A DNA stretch of 12,706 nucleotides from Marinilabiliales bacterium (GTDB taxonomy: Bacteria; Bacteroidota; Bacteroidia; Bacteroidales; F082), in contig PKSW01000019.1 in assembly GCA_002869465.1 (NCBI GenBank), positions 1 to 12,706 on the forward strand, written 5' to 3'. The position numbers and the translations under genes were made by a program. Shown here piece after piece: positions 1 through 7,100 of this stretch (position 1 is its first letter; each line of letters opens with the position of its first letter). The notes beneath the pieces were generated by a model that ran no database searches, had not been told where the DNA came from, and was given only the letters and a program-made list of their open reading frames with translations.

Positions 1-430
1 AGGAGCAATCCTAACTGTTGTAGAAAGGAAATCAGCTTTTGTACTTATGGTTAAACTCAATGGCAGAAAAGCAGAAGACCTCGCTAAATCTACTGTCAGC
101 TTACTTGCTCCGTATAAAGATATAGTGCATACAATTACCTCTGATAATGGCTCTGAATTTGCCAGACACCAATTTATTGCTAAAAAACTAAATGCTCAGT
201 TCTTCTTCGCTCATCCTTATTCATCATGGGAAAGAGGTCTCAATGAATACACAAATAAACTCATAAGGCAATACATCCCTAAAAAATCATCTTTTGATAA
301 TATTAATCAGCAATTCATAAATGATATCAACCTTAAGCTAAATATGAGACCACGTAAAAAATTAAAGTATGATTCGCCAATTAGAGTTTATCTGCGTAAA
401 TTTGTCTAAAGCGTTGCACTTGGTGGTTGA
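1..430 (+). mobile_element. IS30-family insertion sequence, right end only
   Basis: The left edge of the window lies inside an IS30-type element whose transposase reads rightward. The coding frame is open from base 2. The segment from about 411 onward (GCGTTGCACTTGGTGGTTGA) lies where the right terminal inverted repeat of such elements usually overlaps or follows the end of the gene. The left end is outside the window, so the inverted repeat cannot be paired and the exact right boundary and target duplication cannot be fixed; the boundary given is the second in-frame stop and the true end may be up to about 20 bases further right. Confidence 0.6.
2..409 (+). CDS. IS30-family transposase, C-terminal part (5' end outside window)
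   Basis: DDE-type transposase that moves its IS30-family element. The frame is open from the window edge, so the ATG at 47 is internal and not a start; the upstream codons read GAILTVVERKSAFVLM, a typical IS30 stretch. Visible motifs are TITSDNGSEF with the second catalytic Asp, FAHPYSSWERGLNE with the catalytic Glu region, then LIRQYIPKKSSF and LNMRPRKKLKYDSP, all hallmarks of the family's catalytic core. The first catalytic Asp lies outside the window. The stop TAA at 407-409 is followed in the same frame by S-V-A-L-G-G and TGA at 428-430. Because a Val-Ala-Leu ending is common in this family, the TAA may be a late nonsense mutation removing a short tail; activity could survive. Family assignment is firm, the nonsense idea is inference. 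Confidence 0.9.
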   Translation, partial: GAILTVVERKSAFVLMVKLNGRKAEDLAKSTVSLLAPYKDIVHTITSDNGSEFARHQFIAKKLNAQFFFAHPYSSWERGLNEYTNKLIRQYIPKKSSFDNINQQFINDINLKLNMRPRKKLKYDSPIRVYLRKFV

Positions 431-461
431 ATCTACCCAATAAGGTTCGTAAACTTTATAA

Positions 462-492
462 TTGACAAACGCTTTCATTTGTAGTATCTTTA
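462..492 (+). promoter_or_regulatory. Bacteroidota-type promoter before a possible small RNA
   Basis: A TTG at 462-464 is followed after 20 bases by TATCTTTA at 485-492, which matches the TAnnTTTG -7 consensus at all but the last position. Spacing fits the known Bacteroidota vegetative promoter. The predicted transcription start is near 497, directly before the hairpin pair at 498-564. No coding gene follows on this strand. Confidence 0.5.
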
Positions 493-496
493 TAGC

Positions 497-570
497 TGCT
501 CATCTTACTGAGCTTGTAAATTCAGGCCTCACCTTTACTAAACTCGAACATACAAAGGTGAGGCTTTTAC
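497..570 (+). ncRNA. candidate small RNA of about 70 nt
   Basis: Between the promoter at 462-492 and the T-run ending at 568 lie two perfect hairpins and no credible reading frame. The first is GCTCA/TGAGC (498-502 with 509-513, six-base loop), the second is the 11-bp terminator stem at 526-564. A transcript starting near 497 would be about 70 nt and mostly structured. It lies between the IS30 end and the minus-strand gene at 616-873. I do not recognise it as any named RNA family. Alternatives are a leftover leader/terminator from a gene disrupted by the IS, or an outward transcript from the element. Inference from layout only. Confidence 0.35.
526..568 (+). terminator. Rho-independent terminator
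   Basis: GCCTCACCTTT (526-536) pairs perfectly with AAAGGTGAGGC (554-564) across a 17-base loop and is followed by TTTT on the plus strand. The run after the stem on the minus strand is poor (CTGAATTT), so the primary direction is plus, though it may also weakly stop the minus-strand transcript from 616-873. Confidence 0.7.
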
Positions 571-615
571 TGTCTATTAGAACCCTCAATGATCAGGATA
601 GGATTACAGCGCGTT

Positions 616-873
616 TTAGTTCTTTTTCTGCGAATCAGCAAAGTAATCTTGTTTTAGATCTTCAGGCTCCCATGATAAATTAAAAAAATCCACAAGGAAT
701 AGGGTTATCTGAACATCCAATCGTAATGTTAGAGCTTTTGGGATTTCCATCGGATATCCAATATCAACTGAATGGTGGCTTTCAGCTGAAGAATTGAGTT
801 TATCGTCAGCAAACGCAAATGATGTTGCAAAAAAGGCAGTGATAATTAAAAATGATCTGATCTTAGTTTTCAT
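616..873 (-). CDS. small exported protein, 85 aa, unknown function
   Basis: The protein starts MKTKIRSFLIITAFFATSFAFA and continues with Asp-Asp, a clear Sec signal peptide with likely cleavage after about residue 22, so a mature protein of roughly 63 residues is expected in the periplasm or outside. The mature part begins DDKLNSSAESHHSVDIGYP and ends in a charged tail. The N-terminus, the serine/histidine-rich stretch and an I-G-Y-P motif recall the 120-residue TonB-C-like protein at 3488-3850 (IEYP), but the rest does not align, so it could be a divergent or eroded relative. It starts 27 bases after the stop of the gene at 901-1140, so the two are probably co-transcribed. No domain recognised. 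Confidence 0.55.
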   Translation of the reverse strand: MKTKIRSFLIITAFFATSFAFADDKLNSSAESHHSVDIGYPMEIPKALTLRLDVQITLFLVDFFNLSWEPEDLKQDYFADSQKKN

Positions 874-900
874 TGGTCAAACTTTAGTATTAAGGGTGGT

Positions 901-1140
901 TTATTTATATGATTTGAGATATTTCTGTAAAGATGATTTTAATTCTCTGGAAGACAAATATTTTAACATTGAAATACCTTTTGGCCTTTGGTCACTTTCT
1001 GTTTTGTTATTTAATATCGGAGAATATTTGTATTCACTTTTTGCATTTTTCTTATGAGTTGAAGGTGTGCGATGAGCAAATGCTATCGCTGAAAAGAAGA
1101 AAAAAGATACAAGTAACACTGTTGTGATCCTTGATTTCAT
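901..1140 (-). CDS. small exported protein, 79 aa, unknown function
   Basis: MKSRITTVLLVSFFFFSAIAFA is a good Sec signal peptide, with cleavage expected after about residue 22. The mature ~57 residues are rich in Lys, Ser and Tyr (a Lys-Lys-Asn-Ala-Lys cluster near the start, repeated Lys and Ser at the C-terminus) and strongly basic. I recognise no domain. It is the first gene of a probable two-gene transcript with 616-873, and its promoter region is homologous to that of the exported protein gene at 3488-3850, which supports it being a real expressed gene. Several plus-strand frames overlap it but none has comparable features. Confidence 0.55.
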   Translation of the reverse strand: MKSRITTVLLVSFFFFSAIAFAHRTPSTHKKNAKSEYKYSPILNNKTESDQRPKGISMLKYLSSRELKSSLQKYLKSYK

Positions 1141-1166
1141 AGCCTAGTTTTTTGGATATTTATAGT

Positions 1167-1228
1167 CGAATGTACAATTATAAAAACCGGTCACGTGTTA
1201 AATATCTGTTACTTAACATTTTGTTAAC
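1167..1228 (-). promoter_or_regulatory. promoter plus conserved upstream element of 901-1140, copy A
   Basis: Read on the minus strand, a -7-like TACATTCG (1174-1167) is preceded by an AT-rich element containing TGTTAAGTAACA (1218-1207), an inverted repeat TGTTA-AG-TAACA, flanked by GTTAA (1228-1224) and TTAACA (1201-1196). The same arrangement, without gaps, occurs at 3884-3945 upstream of another exported-protein gene; 47 of 62 positions agree. No TTG is present at the expected -33 position, so an activator or alternative sigma factor may be needed. The predicted start is about 20 bases before the ATG. Confidence 0.55.
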
Positions 1229-1308
1229 AATTTGATAATTGCAATTTATGGCTACGAATAGATTTGATGTGCAGACGCCGCAAGGACTGGTAGATAAGCT
1301 TTAAAATG

Positions 1309-1348
1309 CAAGGTTACAATTTAACCTTGAAGATTTGTTTTAAATCTT
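1309..1348 (-). terminator. two adjacent hairpins downstream of the FISUMP gene, possible terminator
   Basis: CAAGGTTA (1309-1316) pairs with TAACCTTG (1322-1329) around CAATT, and immediately next to it AAGATTT (1330-1336) pairs with AAATCTT (1342-1348) around GTTTT. Both stems are perfect. On the minus strand the pair lies about 70-110 bases after the stop of the gene at 1416-2741 and ends in CATTTTAAA, a weak T-run. A 3'-end function is plausible but the T-run is poor. Confidence 0.35.
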
Positions 1349-1415
1349 ATTAAGCCAACTGATAACCAAACCAGTGAAGATCTATCATGTTTTGATGTAA
1401 TTCCTGCAGTAAGAA

Positions 1416-2741
1416 TTAATCTTTTATACAACGAACGGATACACCATGCCATCTGGGTGTCGAGCTATTAGCCGAAATAAACTCGCTTCCATGAAAAAGT
1501 GATATTTTGTAAGCATAGTTTTCAGGAATTTCTGCTGGGGTAGTTGTCCAGAAAGTACCATATCTTTTAATATTCCGGCTATAGTTGGCAGCTATGCCTC
1601 CCGCTCCTAGCCCGGTAAACCCACTTTCATTGGTGGCACCAACATTCACGTCTTGCCAATGTTCTGTTCCGGCTTCTTTCATTTTTCCGCCAGCTATCGC
1701 AGAACCACCCAAATATTCTAATAAGATATTAAATTCATCTTTTGAAGGAACATGCCATCCTGCCGGGCAGACATTTTTATTTCCATTGCTTGCCGGATCA
1801 CATACGTACCAATTATATAAGGCGCCATACACTGTGCCGAATTGTTCATAATCATCTTCATACCAGGTGTAGGCCGGGGTGGTCAGACCCATCCAATCCC
1901 AGCCGTTTGGTTCGTGTGGAATGGGCGAGCCATCATTATATTTGGTGGTCTTTAAATTTTCCTTCAGCCATACCTGGGTTCCGATGGTTACGGTGTTATA
2001 GGTATTCCCATCAGCGTCAGTAACAGTAGCGCCTCCACCTCCTAAAGTTAAAAACTGTAAGGCACTACCATAGCCTGTACCGGAAGCATTTGTTGCATAT
2101 GCTCTAATATAATAGGTTTGATCAGGTGATAAACCTGTTATACTGCTTTGAAAACTTCCAATACCAGTGCCATCTATAGTTTTACTGTCATTGATAGTTG
2201 GAGTGGGGTTGATACTCCAGCAAACGCCCCTAGCAGTCACAGATGAACCGTTATCACTAGTGATATTTCCCCCTGAGGTCGCAGAACTGCTTGTAATATT
2301 TATGACAGATGCAGTTGTTAAGGTGGGTGCTTGCCCCTGGTTTGGCAGGGTTTTAAATTGTAAAGAACTACCATAGCCAGTACCGGACGCATTGGTTGCA
2401 TAAGCTCGTACATAATAGATTTGATCAGCAGACAGTCCTGTCAGATTACTTTGAAACGGACCAATACCTACGCCGTCAACGGTTTTATTGCCTGATAAAT
2501 TCGGTGTTGGGTCCGTACCCCAGCAAACCCCTCGTGCGGTAATAGGTGAGTTATAATTATCAGAGATATTGCCTCCAGAGGTAGCGGTACCAGTTGTAAT
2601 ATTTATTACAGCTGAGGTTGTTAAAGTAGGCACCTGGCCTTGTCCTTCAACTTCTTCGTCTTTATCGCAACTAGTTGCGGTTAGAGCAATGAGTCCCATA
2701 ACAAACAATGGAACGATCACATATTTTGTCCAGAATTTCAT
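1416..2741 (-). CDS. FISUMP-domain surface lipoprotein with two Fn3-like repeats
   Basis: Predicted exported lipoprotein of 441 residues. Residues 1-24 form a lipoprotein signal peptide with the lipid-attached Cys at 25 (ATSC), followed by Asp-Lys-Asp-Glu-Glu, the kind of acidic run that sends Bacteroidota lipoproteins to the cell surface. Residues 38-132 and 139-233 are tandem Fn3-like repeats (TARGVCW, RAYATNASGTGYGS), equal at about two thirds of positions. Residues about 238-441 are a FISUMP domain (Fibrobacter succinogenes major paralogous domain, TIGR02145): DADGNTYNTVTIGTQVW, ENLKTTKYNDG, LYNWY, CPAGWHVPSKDE, and the terminal SVRCIKD. The biochemical role of FISUMP is not known; adhesion or surface binding is commonly guessed. 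It stands alone, with its own promoter-like sequence at 2772-2814. A second FISUMP gene is at 8993-10171. Confidence 0.92.
   Translation of the reverse strand: MKFWTKYVIVPLFVMGLIALTATSCDKDEEVEGQGQVPTLTTSAVINITTGTATSGGNISDNYNSPITARGVCWGTDPTPNLSGNKTVDGVGIGPFQSNLTGLSADQIYYVRAYATNASGTGYGSSLQFKTLPNQGQAPTLTTASVINITSSSATSGGNITSDNGSSVTARGVCWSINPTPTINDSKTIDGTGIGSFQSSITGLSPDQTYYIRAYATNASGTGYGSALQFLTLGGGGATVTDADGNTYNTVTIGTQVWLKENLKTTKYNDGSPIPHEPNGWDWMGLTTPAYTWYEDDYEQFGTVYGALYNWYVCDPASNGNKNVCPAGWHVPSKDEFNILLEYLGGSAIAGGKMKEAGTEHWQDVNVGATNESGFTGLGAGGIAANYSRNIKRYGTFWTTTPAEIPENYAYKISLFHGSEFISANSSTPRWHGVSVRCIKD
2025..2630 (-). repeat. tandem intragenic duplication, two units of 303 bp
   Basis: The two Fn3-like modules of the lipoprotein are encoded by adjacent 303-base units (2328-2630 and 2025-2327, each 101 codons). 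By hand comparison 65 of the 95 module residues are identical, with RAYATNASGTGYGS and TARGVCW unchanged, so this is an in-frame domain duplication that has since diverged. Confidence 0.85.
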
Positions 2742-2771
2742 AACAGGAAAATTGTTTATAGGTTAATAAAC

Positions 2772-2814
2772 CAAATATAGAAATAAATTAAATAACAGGC
2801 ATCGTGTTATTTAA
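2772..2814 (-). promoter_or_regulatory. promoter with overlapping operator-like palindrome for 1416-2741
   Basis: On the minus strand TATATTTG (2779-2772) is a perfect TAnnTTTG -7 motif about 30 bases before the ATG. Immediately upstream is a perfect 10-bp inverted repeat TTAAATAACA / TGTTATTTAA (2788-2797 and 2805-2814) with a 7-base spacer, which covers the spacer and the place where the -33 TTG should be; no TTG is there. That position suits an operator for a dimeric regulator. The motif is seen directly; the function is inferred. Confidence 0.45.
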
Positions 2815-3016
2815 AATTATTGAAATTTCAATTGAATATAATAAGAGTATAGACGGATTTATTAAACATTTCGCAGTCCTTGCAGATTTAAAATAGCATA
2901 ATTTCGCGTGATTAAAACAAATACGATTTGCATTGAACCAGGCCTTGGCCATAAAATGCACTACTTTTTATATTAATTTTAGCATTTAATAAAAGGACCC
3001 ATGAAATGAAATCTAT

Positions 3017-3253
3017 ATGACAGAAGATCAGTTTCGGGAACTATCAATTCACGATAAAGGAATCATACTCTTTACCGAAGGGAAATATTTGTTATCAAGA
3101 AATCCGGAGGGTTTAAAAGTAGATTTGTATTCGTTGTACGATTTCTTTGCAGAAGTGCAATTAAATATGGCCAGAACCCGCATATTGAAAATAAATACCG
3201 TTATTTTTAATAAAGAATTATATTACTTCATTGATAAAAACAAAATTTCCTGA
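3017..3253 (+). CDS. small conserved-looking cytoplasmic protein, 78 aa
   Basis: A 78-residue protein with no signal peptide or membrane segment. It reads as a compact folded domain: an N-terminal helix (TEDQFRELSIHDKGIILF), a beta hairpin (GKYLLSRN), then DLYSLYDFFAEVQLN and a short basic C-terminal part. The pattern 'G-x-Y-L ... L-Y-S-L-x-D-F-F-x-E-V' resembles small uncharacterised proteins I associate with Bacteroidota, but I cannot name a family or function. The ATGs at 3001 and 3006 are out of frame, so 3017 is the start; the leader is A-rich (AAAAGGACCC) with only a weak purine run. It is the only plus-strand gene between two minus-strand genes and has no partner. Confidence 0.75.
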   Translation: MTEDQFRELSIHDKGIILFTEGKYLLSRNPEGLKVDLYSLYDFFAEVQLNMARTRILKINTVIFNKELYYFIDKNKIS

Positions 3254-3431
3254 TACGATTACAAAGATTTAACTATTGGCAACTTACAATCCTTCTGCCA
3301 CCTGTTTATTTGCTGACCTGAAATTCCAGTCAAATTTTATAAGCTATTCGTTGGGGATAAATTTTAAAATTTAATACCAGGCCCAAGTTAACTTCAATTA
3401 ATTAGTAGCGATTTCCTTTTATTTTTTGAAT

Positions 3432-3458
3432 AAAAAAAGCCCTGGAAAATTCCAGGGC
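3432..3458 (-). terminator. strong Rho-independent terminator of 3488-3850
   Basis: GCCCTGGAA (3439-3447) pairs perfectly with TTCCAGGGC (3450-3458) over a two-base centre. On the minus strand the stem is followed by seven T (complement of 3432-3438). It lies about 30 bases after the stop codon at 3488. The plus-strand side has no T-run, so it acts in one direction. Confidence 0.9.
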
Positions 3459-3487
3459 CATCATTTATCAATTTTTTAAGCCATATG

Positions 3488-3850
3488 TCATACCAGCTTA
3501 AGATCAAACTTAACTTTAAGCACTACTTGCTGTCCTGCATATTGTGCATAATAATCTGCTTTATCATCCAATTTAGAAATGGCTGATACTACATGTTTTC
3601 TCATTCGGTCATCAACACTATTCGCAGCATTAACCACAAATGTTCCATCTTCCTGAATGGTCAATTTAACAACTACGCAGCATTCCCATTTTTCATTTTC
3701 AGCAAATGCAGGATATTCAATATTATCACCAATGTAAGTAGATACGGAGTGAGACACAGCCTTTGAGGCTGGAATAGGTTCGTTTGCATAAGTATTTGAT
3801 GCTAAAAAAAGACCAAATACAAGTACCAGGGTTGCGATTCTAGTTTTCAT
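3488..3850 (-). CDS. exported TonB-C-terminus-like protein, 120 aa
   Basis: Residues 1-22 (MKTRIATLVLVFGLFLASNTYA) are a Sec signal peptide with an A-x-A-like end (TYA). The mature protein has the layout of a TonB C-terminal-like domain: IEYPAFAENEKWECCVVVKL, a beta strand plus 'EDGTFVV' turn, a helix with VDDRMRKHVVSAISKL, and a last strand VVLKVKFDLKLV. Such stand-alone ~120-residue proteins are frequent in Bacteroidota; lacking the membrane anchor and Pro-rich linker of true TonB, it is unlikely to energise transport by itself, and its role is unknown. The Cys-Cys pair at about residues 57-58 is notable. It is a single-gene unit bounded by the element at 3884-3945 and the terminator at 3432-3458, and shares its promoter layout with 901-1140. 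Confidence 0.8.
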   Translation of the reverse strand: MKTRIATLVLVFGLFLASNTYANEPIPASKAVSHSVSTYIGDNIEYPAFAENEKWECCVVVKLTIQEDGTFVVNAANSVDDRMRKHVVSAISKLDDKADYYAQYAGQQVVLKVKFDLKLV

Positions 3851-3883
3851 GTTTTGAAATTTTAGTTTAAATTAATTCTGAAG

Positions 3884-3945
3884 CTAATATACTTTCTTAA
3901 AAACCAAACACTTGTTAATTATTTGTTACTTAACACTTAATTAAC
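3884..3945 (-). promoter_or_regulatory. promoter plus conserved upstream element of 3488-3850, copy B
   Basis: On the minus strand TATATTAG (3891-3884) takes the -7 position. Upstream stands TGTTAAGTAACA (3935-3924), flanked by GTTAA (3945-3941) and TTAACA (3918-3913). It aligns without gaps to 1167-1228 (offset 2717). No TTG is at -33; the minus strand reads CAA there. Direct GTTAA units 11 bases apart lie on one face of the helix. Confidence 0.55.
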
Positions 3946-3946
3946 G

Positions 3947-3966
3947 TTTCTTGACATTTGTCAATT
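3947..3966. promoter_or_regulatory. palindromic 20-mer, copy 1
   Basis: The minus strand reads AATTGACAAATGTCAAGAAA, centred on the inverted repeat TTGACA-TT-TGTCAA as read on the plus strand. The same 20 bases with one difference occur at 10315-10334 upstream of the second FISUMP lipoprotein. This copy adjoins the conserved element of 3488-3850 and is about 210 bases before the gene at 4174. Confidence 0.4.
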
Positions 3967-4124
3967 GTGAATAATTACGAGAGATCACGATTTTGATAGC
4001 ATATAGTGCGTAAGAATCTTATGAATCAATTTAAACTTTTCATCTGAAAATTTCAATTTAATGAACCTGTAAAACGTTTACTGAAATTTAGAATGTGTCT
4101 TTTAAATTGATCCTAAATTAGTGC

Positions 4125-4132
4125 TAATTTTG
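4125..4132 (+). promoter_or_regulatory. -7 promoter motif of 4174-7779
   Basis: TAATTTTG is a perfect TAnnTTTG match 41 bases before the ATG. The nearest upstream TTG (4107-4109) is only 15 bases away, shorter than the usual 19-21, so the -33 part is unclear. Confidence 0.4.
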
Positions 4133-4173
4133 AAAGCCCAAATCAACCCGAATATTGATCTGAAATTTATCTC

Positions 4174-7100
4174 ATGAAAAATTTAGTTCTATCTATTTCT
4201 TTTATAGCAGTTTTATGCTGTTTTAACAGCGCCACATCACAAGAATTATTAATTAATGGTGAGCCGAAATGGTTTATCATGATGCAGGACCCGGCAGTAA
4301 ATTTTTATGATGTCCAGCGTGAAGCAAATGCTTATTTTGAAACAATAGGAACCGGCAAAGGAACGATGTATAAAATATACAAGCGCTGGGAATATATGAA
4401 TTTCGACAGGACTTTTCCTACCGGGGAAAGGCCCAGGCAGGATCACCTCTGGAATGAAATGAAAAAGTTCAACGCCATTCATCCACCGCGCTCAGGCAGG
4501 GAGAGTAACTGGGAGGAGATTGGACCTCGCGTTTGGCAGGAAAATACAGGACACTGGAATCCGGGCATCGGCCGAATCAATGTGGTGGCGGTTGATCCTA
4601 ACGATCCAAACACGATTTACATTGGGGCGCCATCAGGCGGATGCTGGAAAACAACTAATGAAGGTGAAACATGGGAAGTGCTGACAGATCATTTGCCCGT
4701 AATGGGTGTTTCTGCCATTGCCATTGACTATACGGATACTGATGTTATTTATATCGGAACCGGCGACCGTGATGCAGCTGATAATTATAGTATTGGCGTT
4801 TTAAAATCAACGGATGGCGGGCAAAACTGGGAAACAACCGGCATGCAACATTCAATTTACCAAAACCTGACGGTGGAGAAGTTGCTGATCCATCCTGATG
4901 ATCCCAATATCATTTACTGCGCGGTAAATAATGGTTTATACAGGTCGTATGACGGTGCCGACTCGTGGGAAGAAATCCTGAGTGGACACATCGACGATAT
5001 TGAATTTAAACCAGGCGACCCGAGTACCATTTATGCATTGACAAAGAAATTTTATAAATCGACCGATGGTGGTGATTCATTTACTCAAATTACTGCGGGA
5101 TTACCTGCAAATAACGGTCGCGCGCAAATAGCTGTTACCAATGCTGAGCCAGACTATGTCTATTTCATGTGTGCCGGAACGGACGGATTGTTCGGTGGTG
5201 TTTATCGGTCAACTAATAGTGGCGATAGTTTTGAACTCAGGGCTGATTCGCCCCAAATGCTTGGTTACAGCCCTACGGGGAATGATAACAGCAGCCAGTC
5301 GTCATACGATCTGGGTCTGGCAGTTTCGCACCTGAATCCTGAAGAAGTACACCTGCTTGGCATTATTACCTGGCGATCATTGGACGGTGGCGTGAATTGG
5401 GTTGCTACCACGGAATGGAATTTTCAAAATGATCCGATAGGATATACGCATTGCGATATGCACTGGGCCCATTTTGAAGGAGGTACTTTATATGTTGGCT
5501 CTGATGGATTGGTATGTAAATCGGAAGATAGCGGCAATACATGGGTAGATATGACAACCGGGATCGGTATCCGGCAGTTTTACAGAATCGGAGGATCCAA
5601 AAACCATCCCTATAAACTTATTGGTGGCTCGCAGGATAATGGCACCAGCGTTTATACTACGGATTACTGGCATGAATGGCTAGGTGCTGACGGCATGGAA
5701 TGCCTGGTGGATTATTCAAACGAAAATATTGTTTACGGAACCATTCAATTTGGGAATTTCTATAAATCATCTAATGGAGGTATGAATACGGTGAATATCA
5801 ATCAACCCGGGAGTGGTGATTGGGTAACACCCTTTGTCATCCACCCGACCAACCCCCAAACGATATTTGTGGGAACCAACAACGGGATCAGGAAAACCAC
5901 CAACGGCATGCAAAGTTGGACCACCATTTCAGATTTTTCTAATACGGTAAGACAAATGGCAATCTCCGAATCGAATCCTGATTATATTTTCGCCTCCTGG
6001 GGAAGCACCATTAAAAGAACTAAAGATGGTGGCGATAGTTGGAGCGATGTGAGTGATGATCTACCTGCAAATGCTATTTCATATATTGCTGTTCACCCTT
6101 CAAATCCAGAACTTATCGCTGTTTCACTTTCTGGTTATGATGAAGGAGAAAAAATATATATCTCAGAAGATGCCGGGGATACATGGACTAATTATTCATT
6201 GAACCTACCCAATATTCCGGCCAACTGTCTCGCTTTTTATGACGATCCCGCAGAATCATTATATGTGGGTATGGATGTAGGGGTCTATTACATTGATAAT
6301 ACCCTTGACGAATATGAAACATTCTGGGAGGGTCTGCCCAATGTGATCGTGAACGAACTGGAGATCAATTACCAAATCAATAAGATACGCGCAGCAACTT
6401 TCGGTCGTGGGCTTTGGGAATCGGATGTACGTATGATGGAACCTGTTTCTGAGTTCGAAGCAGATCATACAATGATCCCCACTGGACATTTTGTGAACTT
6501 TTATTCGTTGGCTTCCGGCCCGCCAGCAATATTTGAATGGACCTTTGAAGGCGGCACTCCTTCTACCTCAACTGAAAAAGATCCTACCAATATTATTTAT
6601 GAAAATGAAGGTTCTTTTAATGTGACACTCACTGTTACAAATGATATGGGAACGAGTACGATCACTAAGGAAAATTATATTACCGTGAGCAGTTCATTAT
6701 TACCTGAAGTTGATTTTAGAGCAGATGCAAACGCAGTTTGTTTGGGAGAAGAAATTATCTTAACCGACCAGACAGCATATTTCCCCTTGAGCTGGAATTG
6801 GGAAATCACACCCGGTACGTTCACTTTTACCAATGGTACCAATGCTTCTTCGCAGAACCCGGTAATCTTATGTAGTGAATATGGACACTATTCGGTAACG
6901 CTGACCGCTTCCAATTCAAATGGGGAAAGCAGCTTAACCAAAACTGACTTTTTAAGTATAGGAGGATATAGCTTACCTTTTAATGAAGATTTTGAATCCA
7001 TTGTATTGGATGAAGCCTGGACCATCGAAAATCCTAACAATAATGAAACTTGGGAAATGGCAGAAGTGGGAGGCAATAGTCCTGGGAATAAGGCGGCCAG

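Larger units (their letters stand above)
3851..4173. other. divergent intergenic region with regulatory signals
   Basis: 323 bases without a gene between the divergently read genes 3488-3850 and 4174-7779. It holds the -7-like motif and conserved element of the left gene (3884-3945), the palindrome TTGACATTTGTCAA (3951-3964), and a -7 motif for the right gene (4125-4132). The part from about 3970 to 4115 is AT-rich and shows nothing further. Confidence 0.6.

Noticed and set aside
462..683. 73-residue plus-strand frame
   Set aside because: It runs through the terminator hairpin at 526-568 and overlaps the minus-strand exported-protein gene; the start lies in the promoter motif and the composition has no protein-like features.
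616..873. Calling this gene a frameshifted copy of the TonB-C-like gene 3488-3850
   Set aside because: The N-termini and an I-x-Y-P motif are alike, but the remaining residues do not align in this or a shifted frame well enough to call a pseudogene.
794..1127. Plus-strand frames of 87 and 64 residues
   Set aside because: They are the antisense of the signal-peptide genes 616-873 and 901-1140, whose minus-strand frames have clear export signals and an upstream promoter.
616..1140. Toxin-antitoxin pair
   Set aside because: Both products have cleavable Sec signals, which does not fit a cytoplasmic toxin-antitoxin pair, and no known family is recognised.
3930..3951. LytTR-type response-regulator site
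   Set aside because: One unit (AACGTTAAT on the minus strand) fits the known consensus, but the second unit fits poorly and the 11-base spacing differs from the usual ~21; kept only as a thought.
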